From contig CALCTI010000086.1 of assembly GCA_937894105.1 (NCBI GenBank), positions 1 to 5,680 of the forward strand: 5,680 nucleotides of DNA. Reading direction: 5' to 3'. The notes beneath the pieces were generated by a model. That model was not told the DNA's origin and ran no database searches. It saw only the letters and a list, made by a program, of their open reading frames with translations. Source of the stretch: an uncultured cyanobacterium (GTDB lineage Bacteria > Cyanobacteriota > Cyanobacteriia > CACIAM-69d). A program made the translations under genes and the position numbers. This document shows, piece by piece, positions 1 to 5,151 of the stretch (position 1 is its first letter; every line of letters begins with the position of its first letter).

Positions 1-1574
1 ATTTCCGCCAGTGTAAAAGCATTATCGCGGGTTGTCGCTCCGTTTTGGGTTTCCCGCCGCTGGGACTGGATAATCATATCCACGCTGATGCCGTCTTCCG
101 CCAGCTTTTCAAACACTTGCGCCGCCATGCCCGGGCGGTCCGGCACCTGACGAATGGCAATTTGACTTTGCTTCGCATCGAGGGCCACCCCACACACTGG
201 GGGCAGGGCAGGGTCGTCGTCCGGCAGGGGTGGCGTATCTTGGGCAGACTCTTCCAGATCAAAGGCCTGTTGCAAAGCCCCTACGGCGCGATCGCACAGT
301 CCCTGCAAATCCGTTTCTCCGCAGGTGGGCCCAATAATGCAGCCCACCTGCACCTCCGACGTGGAAATAATCTCAATATTCACCCCCGTCGCCGCCAACG
401 TGGCAAACATTTTCGCCGCCACCCCCGGTCGCCCAATCATCCCCGCGCCGCAAATGCTCACCTCCGCCACGGAACGGTCCACGCTCCACACCACAGAATC
501 ACCACCGCCCTCCGGCTGAAGGGTTTGGGCCAGCTGCTTCGTAATGGATCGCGCCTGCTTTGCCGCTGGCTCCCGCACCGTAAAAGCAATATCGTTGGTG
601 TTGCCCGCATGGATTGACTGGACAATTTGGTCTACTGAAACCCCCGCGTTTGCCAGCTCGCCGAAAATTTGAGCGGCAATGCCCGGGCGGTCCGGGACGT
701 GCAATAGGTTCACCTGCGCCTGATGAATGTCGTAGCGAATCGCATCAACGGCCCGGGAAATTTCCAAGTTATCTAAGGAGCGATCGCCCACCGCCACCGA
801 TCGCACCCAGGTGCCCGGATCATCGGTCCAGCTAGAGCGCACCACCAACGGCATCCCGTAATTTCGCGCAATTTCTACCGCTCGGGGATGGAGCACGCTG
901 GCCCCCAGGCTCGCCAGCTCCAGCATTTCATCGCTAGTGACCGACCCCATTAGCTGAGCTTCGGGCACAATGCGCGGGTCCGTGCTTAGAATCCCCGGCA
1001 CGTCCGTGTAAATTTCGCAGCGATCGCCACCGATCGCCACCGCCAGCGCCACCGCCGATGTATCGGATCCGCCGCGCCCCAGGGTAGTAATTTCAAACTC
1101 CTCCGCGCCGCTAGCAATGCCCTGAAATCCCGCCGCTACCACCACCTTGCCGGCATCCAAGCACCGTTTCAGGCGATCGGTTTTGATCGTCAAAATTCGG
1201 GCGCGACTGTGGGCCGCCTCAGTGGAAATGCCTATTTGTGCTCCGGTCATGGACACTGCAGGCTGTTCCAAAGCTTGGAGGGCCAGACTCATCAGAGCGA
1301 TGGACACCTGCTCCCCCGTGGACAGCAGCATATCCATTTCTCGGCGGCTAGGATTGTCCGTGATTTCGTCCGCCAGAGCTACCAGGGTGTCGGTGGTTTT
1401 GCCCATGGCCGACACCACCACCACCACTGAGTGTCCTTCGGCAACCGTTGCCTTAACCCGCTGGGCTACCGCCTTAATACGGTCCACTGACCCAACGGAA
1501 GTACCGCCAAATTTTTGGACAATTAACGCCTTAGTTGTGGAAACGCTGAAATAGATAGGGTTAAGTCCTGGCAT
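1..1574 (-). CDS. lysC: Aspartate kinase (aspartokinase), multi-ACT cyanobacterial type, 3' end cut by window edge
   Basis: Phosphorylates L-aspartate with ATP, the first step towards lysine, threonine and methionine; cytoplasmic, normally feedback-inhibited through its ACT domains. About 524 codons are visible without a stop. The amino-acid kinase domain spans residues ~16-265: KFGGTSVG near 21-28, TGEQVS near 84, TTLGRGGSDTSA near 161-172, YTDVPG near 186, SLGASVLHPRA near 220. ACT domains follow at ~281-345 (with VPDRPG), ~366-430 (GAGMIGRPGVA) and, after an acidic proline-rich linker (~437-459), a third from ~467 (VPDRPG again). Cyanobacterial enzymes are ~600 residues with two ACT pairs, so a fourth ACT should lie beyond the left edge. 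The ATG at 1574-1572 is the only in-frame ATG after an upstream in-frame TAG near 1605. It adds 14 residues before KALIVQKFGG, where relatives usually begin MALIVQKFGG. No clear Shine-Dalgarno is seen. Family assignment is very secure; the start is less so. Confidence 0.96.
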   Translation of the reverse strand, partial: MPGLNPIYFSVSTTKALIVQKFGGTSVGSVDRIKAVAQRVKATVAEGHSVVVVVSAMGKTTDTLVALADEITDNPSRREMDMLLSTGEQVSIALMSLALQALEQPAVSMTGAQIGISTEAAHSRARILTIKTDRLKRCLDAGKVVVAAGFQGIASGAEEFEITTLGRGGSDTSAVALAVAIGGDRCEIYTDVPGILSTDPRIVPEAQLMGSVTSDEMLELASLGASVLHPRAVEIARNYGMPLVVRSSWTDDPGTWVRSVAVGDRSLDNLEISRAVDAIRYDIHQAQVNLLHVPDRPGIAAQIFGELANAGVSVDQIVQSIHAGNTNDIAFTVREPAAKQARSITKQLAQTLQPEGGGDSVVWSVDRSVAEVSICGAGMIGRPGVAAKMFATLAATGVNIEIISTSEVQVGCIIGPTCGETDLQGLCDRAVGALQQAFDLEESAQDTPPLPDDDPALPPVCGVALDAKQSQIAIRQVPDRPGMAAQVFEKLAEDGISVDMIIQSQRRETQNGATTRDNAFTLAE

Positions 1575-1800
1575 ATCAAGAGATCTAGAAAGCCCAAAAA
1601 CAGCCTATCCCTTGGGAAGGTTACCATCCCGTTGCAAACGATCCCTGACCCCAAGGTTGGCGCTTTAGGATTTGTTAGCTACCGCAGTTATTAAATTGTC
1701 CAGTGGGTCTGCTTATCCCATGGGCGACCAATCGCCAACAACCACAACCGGTGCCCCAATAGGGGACTTGAGGTTTAGTCGATAGCAGCGATGACAGCCC

Positions 1801-2547
1801 CTAGGCGATCGCCCGGAAGACCTGATCCTTGGCATTAACGTGCAGAACCCCAGTCACGGACAACTGATTTTGACGGTGGCGCGGCGCAGTTCTAGCAGTG
1901 TCTCCCCTAGCATCACCAGTAGCATCCCCTGTATTTCCCCTAACGCCAGACTGGGCGTAATAGCCTGTTCGGGGCTTGGGATTAACGGGGATCAAACCTT
2001 TCTTGCGATACTCTCGACGCACCCGAGCCATTGTGGTGGGCAATACGCCCACCAACATCGCTAATACTGAATCAGGTACCTCTTTAATGGCACCGAGGCT
2101 AAATAACCCCTCTAATCCTTGTAGCAGGCACCGGCAGCGATCCATCGGCTCCTGCATGCCCGCAATCCGTCCCAGCCACTTTACCCAGTGACTGCGCTGG
2201 CGGTAGGCCCTAACAGTGGTGGCAGAATCGGTTAGGGGCAATAATAGCGGTGATCCTAGGGCAAAGATTTGGGTGTAGGGAGCTTCCGATGGGCTGTAGG
2301 CGATCGCCCCCGGACCAATAAACTCCGCGTAAAACCCGTAGCAAACAATTAGCCCGCCAATCTGGCTTTGATCCATCACCAATCGGCAGTCGTCGCTAGC
2401 ACTGCCAAAGTTGCTACCGAAAAGGCTGCTGGAATAGTCCCCATAAGAACAATTTTCAAAGGCGGCGCTGTTAGCTAAATAATCGCTGGAAAAGGGATCA
2501 AATTTTGTTGACCCATTTAAAATGCAGTGCCCAGAAATAGTAGACAT
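1801..2547 (-). CDS. Uncharacterised protein with Crp/Fnr-like helix-turn-helix layout
   Basis: I do not recognise this 248-residue protein by name. Residues 1-50 are rich in Ser, Asn, Phe and Tyr. Residues ~55-105 alternate hydrophobic and glycine-rich stretches (GGLIVCYGFYAEFIGPGAIA, then FALGSPLLLPL), compatible with a divergent beta-roll sensor domain. Residues ~110-150 could be one long helix (TVRAYRQRSHWVKWLGRIAG). Then VPDSVLAMLVGVLPTTMARVRREYRKKGLI appears in pieces: VPDSVLAMLVG, PTTMARVRRE and YRKKGLI, near 157-187. This matches the spacing of a Crp/Fnr helix-turn-helix, where the recognition helix carries T-x-x-R-V and ends in a GLI wing. The tail (~200-235) is a low-complexity stretch with repeated GD dipeptides. 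The ATG at 2547 is preceded by GGGGTGA four bases upstream. A DNA-binding role is inference from pattern only. A cyclic-nucleotide ligand is not supported by any visible phosphate-binding cassette. It lies 226 bases upstream of lysC on the same strand, too far to claim an operon. Confidence 0.7.
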   Translation of the reverse strand: MSTISGHCILNGSTKFDPFSSDYLANSAAFENCSYGDYSSSLFGSNFGSASDDCRLVMDQSQIGGLIVCYGFYAEFIGPGAIAYSPSEAPYTQIFALGSPLLLPLTDSATTVRAYRQRSHWVKWLGRIAGMQEPMDRCRCLLQGLEGLFSLGAIKEVPDSVLAMLVGVLPTTMARVRREYRKKGLIPVNPKPRTGYYAQSGVRGNTGDATGDARGDTARTAPRHRQNQLSVTGVLHVNAKDQVFRAIA

Positions 2548-2551
2548 AGAA

Positions 2552-2558
2552 TCACCCC
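2552..2558 (-). promoter_or_regulatory. Ribosome binding site of the 248-residue protein
   Basis: Reads GGGGTGA on the minus strand, ending four bases before the ATG at 2547. A purine-rich, slightly close Shine-Dalgarno that favours this start. Confidence 0.5.
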
Positions 2559-2596
2559 AAAATGACGAAGTTAGTGCCGTATCCCCCGAGATGCGC

Positions 2597-2610
2597 GCTG
2601 GAAAACCAGC
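2597..2610. repeat. Short stem-loop in the putative leader of the 248-residue protein
   Basis: Perfect inverted repeat GCTGG/CCAGC around a four-base loop. On the minus strand the loop is TTTT and the hairpin would sit at the very 5' end of a transcript from the candidate promoter at 2619-2624. It may stabilise the mRNA end; that role is inference. Confidence 0.4.
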
Positions 2611-2618
2611 AAAAGGGA

Positions 2619-2624
2619 ATTGTA
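2619..2624 (-). promoter_or_regulatory. Candidate -10 element of the 248-residue protein
   Basis: Reads TACAAT on the minus strand, about 72 bases before the start codon. No clear -35. If used, transcription would begin near 2612, right at the stem-loop at 2597-2610. Confidence 0.3.
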
Positions 2625-2728
2625 GAGTCGCCCCCTCACCGCCTTAGCAGCTCACAACACTAATTCCATCAAGACAGTGGTAGATAACTGCCATGGCGCG
2701 TCAGTGATTTCTGGGGTCTGAATGTTAA

Positions 2729-2778
2729 AACGCTGACATTAAACTACAAATGTCAAACGATAAACGTTGAAACGTTGA
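2729..2778 (+). repeat. AACGYTGA repeats
   Basis: AACGTTGA occurs twice head to tail (2763-2770, 2771-2778), and AACGCTGA, with one mismatch, at 2729-2736, overlapping the palindrome's left arm. They may be half-sites for a regulator or a chance cluster. Confidence 0.4.
2734..2755. repeat. 22-bp palindrome, candidate operator
   Basis: TGACATT and AATGTCA form perfect 7-bp inverted arms around an eight-base AT-rich spacer. The size and symmetry suit a dimeric helix-turn-helix regulator. On the minus strand the motif reads TTGACATT at its leading edge, so it also contains a -35-like hexamer, about 190 bases before the 248-residue protein. The regulator is unknown. Confidence 0.5.
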
Positions 2779-2836
2779 GCTTCAGTGGGGAGCAAAACAT
2801 CATTAAAAAGCGACTCACAGGATAATTTGAGATGAT

Positions 2837-2910
2837 TTTCGAAGGACTTATAAAGGAATTTTAAAGACTTTATGAAGAGGCTTTAAAGACTTTATGAAGG
2901 TACTGAAAAT
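2837..2910. promoter_or_regulatory. Array of 8-bp units in 11-bp register, PHO-box-like
   Basis: Eight-base units separated by three bases repeat at a constant 11-bp step: 2837-2844 TTTCGAAG, 2848-2855 TTATAAAG, 2859-2866 TTTTAAAG, 2870-2877 TTATGAAG, 2881-2888 CTTTAAAG, 2892-2899 TTATGAAG, and a weaker 2903-2910. Within it, an 18-bp stretch is repeated exactly (2860-2877 and 2882-2899). Tandem 8-bp units with 3-bp gaps, consensus close to YTTAAYYW, are the known architecture of cyanobacterial PHO boxes bound by the OmpR-family regulator SphR/PhoB. The units here match the geometry well and the bases only in part, so the regulator is uncertain. The nearest gene it could control is the minus-strand one ~290 bases away. 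Confidence 0.5.
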
Positions 2911-2977
2911 ACACTATCTATCAGGCTTTTTGATGTGGTGCCATCCCGTTATTCAAACCCATTTAACGGAGTGAGGA

Positions 2978-3014
2978 CTTATTTCCAAGTTACAGGCAAG
3001 TGGTTGGAAATAGG
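2978..3014. repeat. Strong inverted repeat / hairpin
   Basis: TATTTCCAA (2980-2988) and TTGGAAATA (3004-3012) are perfect 9-bp arms. As plus-strand RNA, one U-G and one C-G pair extend the stem to 11 bp around a 15-base loop. No T-run follows on either strand, so it is not a standard intrinsic terminator. It may be an operator or part of an RNA structure. Confidence 0.5.
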
Positions 3015-3045
3015 GCAGTAGAAACTTCAGAGATTAATGGCGATC

Positions 3046-3091
3046 GCAAAAATACAAAAAAGTTTGCATTGTGCCTTTGACTTGATCAAAC
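3046..3091 (-). terminator. Weak candidate terminator of rnpB
   Basis: On the minus strand GTTTG (3091-3087) and CAAAC (3066-3062) can form a 5-bp stem with a large loop, followed at once by a T-rich run (3061-3046). It lies ~85 bases beyond the mature 3' end. The stem is weak; I include it only because it is the best T-run downstream of rnpB. Confidence 0.2.
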
Positions 3092-3173
3092 CTTTGGTTT
3101 TACCGTTGCGCTTAACGCTTAGGAAAAGTTGCTCACGATTTAATCTCAATCTTCTGATGTCAATAGAATCCAA

Positions 3174-3627
3174 AAGCAAAAGGCAAGACATAAGCCGGGT
3201 TCTGTTCCTACGCCCCTACTTAGATAAATACTTAGATCTCAGTCTAAAAACATATATCTAAAGATAGAATCGCGGGGTGATTATCCATCTGGGATATCCG
3301 TTACCGAACACCTCAAGCGGTACACACAAACGGGACAGGAAAAAGATCAACCCTTGTCCCTCGACCTTGCTCCCAGTCGGGGTTTACCGAGCCAGCACCT
3401 CTCGATGCTGCTGGTGCGCTCTTACCGCACCTTTGCACCCTTACCGGTTTGGCAATTCGTTGATCGCCAAAACCGGCGGTATGTTTCTGTGGCACTGTCC
3501 TCACGATTACTCGCACTGGGGGTTACCCAGCAAACTTGATCTTTCGGGAGCCCGGACTTTCCTCAAATTTAAGCGGAGACGAATCGCCGCGTTTAAATTC
3601 GCAATCACCTGCGCTTACCTTTTGCTT
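3174..3627 (-). ncRNA. rnpB: RNase P RNA (catalytic subunit, bacterial type A)
   Basis: The catalytic RNA that removes 5' leaders from pre-tRNAs, acting with the RnpA protein. Read on the minus strand, diagnostic blocks occur in order: GAGGAAAGTCCGGGCTCCC (near 3570-3550), GTGCCACAGAAACATACCGCC (near 3498-3478), GGTAAGGGTGCAAAGGTGCGG with GTAAGAGCGCACCAGCA, AACCCCGACTGGGAGCAAGG, and ACAGAACCCGGCTTA near the 3' end (3205-3191). The P1 helix closes the molecule: 3627-3614 can pair with 3187-3174 over 14 consecutive positions with one G-U, which sets the approximate ends. GGGACA and TGTCCC around 3360-3335 form another paired arm. The length of ~454 nt is normal for the family. The region 3217-3270 is strikingly AT-rich relative to the rest of the gene. 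Exact 5' and 3' ends are inferred from P1, not mapped. Small reading frames on both strands here are not genes. Confidence 0.97.
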
Positions 3628-3635
3628 AAGTCAGT

Positions 3636-3641
3636 GTATTA
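3636..3641 (-). promoter_or_regulatory. Candidate -10 element of rnpB
   Basis: Reads TAATAC on the minus strand, with its end 8 bases before the first base of the P1 helix (3627), the spacing expected if transcription starts at the mature 5' end. No recognisable -35 lies 17 bases upstream. Confidence 0.45.
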
Positions 3642-3671
3642 CCGTGTTGCGACGTTTCCGGACGTGAAATT

Positions 3672-3726
3672 TAAAGATTTGAACAAGCATAAAGATTTCA
3701 AAAAGTAATCATGGGGATTTCAAAAA
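3672..3726. repeat. AT-rich repeats upstream of rnpB
   Basis: GATTTSAA occurs at 3676-3683, 3694-3701 and 3716-3723. TAAAGATTT is exact at 3672-3680 and 3690-3698 (18 apart), and an 11-base word from GATTTC is exact at 3694-3704 and 3716-3726 (22 apart). They sit 35-90 bases upstream of the rnpB -10, where an UP element or activator sites could lie. Confidence 0.4.
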
Positions 3727-3813
3727 TAGAGAGATTATTTTGCGATTTTAATGGGCTGATTTGCGTCAATTGTTGCAGCTAGGCAAAAAAAGACCCTTTG
3801 GGCGATCGCCAAT

Positions 3814-3849
3814 CCTTTCTGCGACCTCGTCTGCAACCCCTTCTGCGGC
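3814..3849 (+). repeat. Degenerate 12-base tandem repeat, about three units
   Basis: Units at 3814-3825, 3826-3837 and 3838-3849 share a central TCTGC and a similar C-rich frame (CCTTTCTGCGAC, CTCGTCTGCAAC, CCCTTCTGCGGC). The block is flanked by HIP1 sites at 3802 and 3848. No function is evident. Confidence 0.35.
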
Positions 3850-3985
3850 GATCGCCCCTGTTGTCTGGAAAATGTCAGTTATTGCAGTGGATAACCATCT
3901 CACCAATTCCTAACTTCCCTGGATAAACTGGAAAAACGGGCGAGCAAAAGGGACAAGTCCACTTCGTACAGCGCCTTTGCTCCCT

Positions 3986-4007
3986 TGCCGAGCTGTTCCC
4001 CTCGGCA
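3986..4007 (+). repeat. Stem-loop upstream of the HD-domain gene
   Basis: TGCCGAG and CTCGGCA form a perfect 7-bp stem with an eight-base loop. No T-run follows. It may be a leader structure or an operator ~145 bases before the HD gene start. Confidence 0.45.
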
Positions 4008-4108
4008 CCTTGAATTCGCGATCGCCGCCCGCTGCGTCTCCTTCGGAAGAACCCGTTTCACCAGCGTTTAAATGCCTTCAGCCAACAGCTGACTTAAGCT
4101 CGCTCAAC

Positions 4109-4125
4109 TCCCGGCTTGTGCGGGA
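4109..4125 (+). repeat. Short stem-loop just before the HD-domain gene
   Basis: TCCCG and CGGGA pair around a seven-base loop; the stem ends 27 bases before the ATG. A TTTT follows at 4140-4143, too far and too short for a clear terminator. Confidence 0.35.
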
Positions 4126-4152
4126 AACGCTGACCCCGCTTTTGCAAACCCT

Positions 4153-4986
4153 ATGCTGTTTAATGCTACAGAAATTCTAATTGACGCCTTTGTTGCACGG
4201 GTGAAGGATGGATATCAGCGCACCTACGGCGGTTGGAAACAGGAATACGAGGATATTCTGGGGTGGGCCAGCGGCATGGCTCTGGAGAATATTGCTAACA
4301 GCGACGCCCTCTACCACAACGTGGAGCACACCATCCTGGTCTCCCTGGTGGTACTGGAGGTGGTACGAGGATAGCACATTCGCGACGGCGGCGTGTCTCC
4401 CGAAGACTGGCTGCATTTTATTATTTCCCTGCTGTGTCACGACATCGGCTACGTCAAGGGAGTGTGCCGTGAGGATCGCAACGGTCTTTATGCCACTGGG
4501 GAAGACGGAGAAAGTGTTCGCTTGCCCCCTGGAGCTTCCGATGCGGGGCTGACGCCGTACCATGTGGACCGAGCCAAGCTATTTGTGGAAGAACGCTTTG
4601 GCGGGCATCGTTTGATTGATGCAGAAGTTATCAAGCGCAATATTGAGCTAACTCGCTTTCCGGTGCCGAATGAAGAGGATCATCAAGATACGTCCAGCTA
4701 TGCAGGAATGGTGCGGGCTTCTGATTTAATTGGTCAGCTTAGCGATCCGCGATATCTCAATAAAATTAGCGCCCTGTTTTACGAGTTTGAGGAGACGGGG
4801 ATGAACAAGTTTTTAAAATACCGTACCCCTGGGGATCTGCGGAAGAACTATCCAAGATTTTATTGGAATGGGGTTTATCCCTACCTTAAAGACGCACTGC
4901 AATATTTACGATTGACCCAGCAAGGTAAGCAAATTATTGCCAATTTATATTCCAATGTTTTTGTGGTAGAGCATGAGCCAAGTTAG
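4153..4986 (+). pseudogene. HD-domain phosphohydrolase-family gene interrupted by in-frame TAG
   Basis: One continuous frame of 277 codons, broken only by TAG at 4372-4374 (codon 74). The HD superfamily comprises metal-dependent phosphohydrolases acting on nucleotides or phosphoesters; the substrate here is unknown. Metal-site candidates are H55 and H59 (YHNVEHT), H96-D97 (LLCHDIGY) and D191 (RASDLIG), so the stop falls between the first histidines and the HD doublet. From memory, cyanobacterial relatives read RGKHIREGGVS across this point; here the codons give RG-stop-HIRDGGVS, so the lysine codon AAG appears changed to TAG. Both halves otherwise look conserved and undamaged (NIANSDALYHN; DAEVIKRNIELTRFPVP; SDPRYL; KQIIANLY). 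The start MLFNATEIL matches the expected family start, though no Shine-Dalgarno precedes it. A GTG at 4393 is in frame after the stop but lacks a convincing ribosome site, and a product from it would miss H55 and H59. Options are a recent pseudogene, amber read-through, or a base-call error. Confidence 0.85.
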
Positions 4987-5092
4987 TGTTTTCAAATTTA
5001 TTTTTTGTCAATTTAGTAGGTGACTAAAGAGCTGATAGTGGGCAATATTGAGTGCTAAAAAAGTATGCTGTGGGGCAAAATGATAACTACGC

Positions 5093-5098
5093 TACAAT
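5093..5098 (+). promoter_or_regulatory. Candidate -10 element of the M20 amidohydrolase
   Basis: TACAAT is one base from the TATAAT consensus and would give a leader of roughly 45-50 bases. No good -35 hexamer sits 16-18 bases upstream, which would suit an activator-dependent promoter. Sequence resemblance only. Confidence 0.35.
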
Positions 5099-5141
5099 AA
5101 ATTTTCGTTTACTTTTCTCCACGTTCCCGGCGACTTTTTTT

Positions 5142-5145
5142 AAGG
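5142..5145 (+). promoter_or_regulatory. Ribosome binding site of the M20 amidohydrolase
   Basis: AAGG lies six bases before the ATG at 5152 and supports that start over later in-frame codons. It follows a T-rich run (5134-5141). Confidence 0.6.
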
Positions 5146-5151
5146 CTATCC

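Larger units (their letters stand above)
2548..3173. other. Structured non-coding interval between the 248-residue protein and rnpB
   Basis: 626 bases with no reading frame I would call a gene. The frame beginning at 3037 on the plus strand runs antisense into rnpB and has no convincing ribosome site. The interval is not empty: it holds the leader and promoter region of the minus-strand gene, a perfect palindrome (2734-2755), three AACGYTGA copies (2729-2778), an 11-bp-phased array (2837-2910) and a strong hairpin (2978-3014). Its right end should include the rnpB 3' flank and terminator. It could hold an unannotated small RNA or simply a large regulatory region. I see no tRNA. Confidence 0.7.
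3628..4152. other. Non-coding interval between divergent rnpB and the HD-domain gene
   Basis: 525 bases separating two divergently oriented loci. The left part (to ~3730) is AT-rich and contains the rnpB promoter region and GATTTSAA repeats. The right part is GC-richer with three HIP1 sites (3802, 3848, 4018), a degenerate 12-base repeat and two stem-loops before the HD gene. A plus-strand frame at 3977-4180 overlaps the true HD start in another frame and resembles nothing I know. I see no tRNA. Confidence 0.6.

Noticed and set aside
181..262. Possible frameshift in the lysC linker, because one frame gives a different C-terminal sequence
   Set aside because: Re-reading the C-rich run near 190-205 shows that a single frame continues from the linker (PLPDDDPALPPVCGVALD) into the third ACT domain.
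45..617. Long plus-strand reading frame rich in Arg and His, opposite lysC
   Set aside because: It lies antisense to strongly conserved aspartate-kinase codons and has no recognisable domain; it is a shadow of a GC-rich gene.
1147..1554. 135-codon plus-strand frame opposite the lysC kinase domain
   Set aside because: Fully antisense to the catalytic core of lysC, with no family resemblance.
1575..1800. Possible terminator with CCCC/GGGG near 1754-1765
   Set aside because: The stem is only four pairs with no following T-run on either strand, so I do not call it.
3037..3261. Possible small protein (74 codons) starting at ATGGCGATCGC
   Set aside because: It runs antisense into the 3' end of rnpB, and there is no convincing ribosome site or known similarity.
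3277..3708. Plus-strand frame of 143 codons and other small frames
   Set aside because: The locus is the complement of rnpB; base conservation there is explained by the RNA.
3977..4180. 67-codon plus-strand frame before the HD gene
   Set aside because: It overlaps the recognised HD-protein start in another frame, and its composition looks like translated intergenic DNA.
4177..4563. 128-codon minus-strand frame across the HD gene, which spans the amber site without a stop
   Set aside because: The conserved HD protein is clearly encoded on the plus strand on both sides of the TAG; the antisense frame has no recognisable features.
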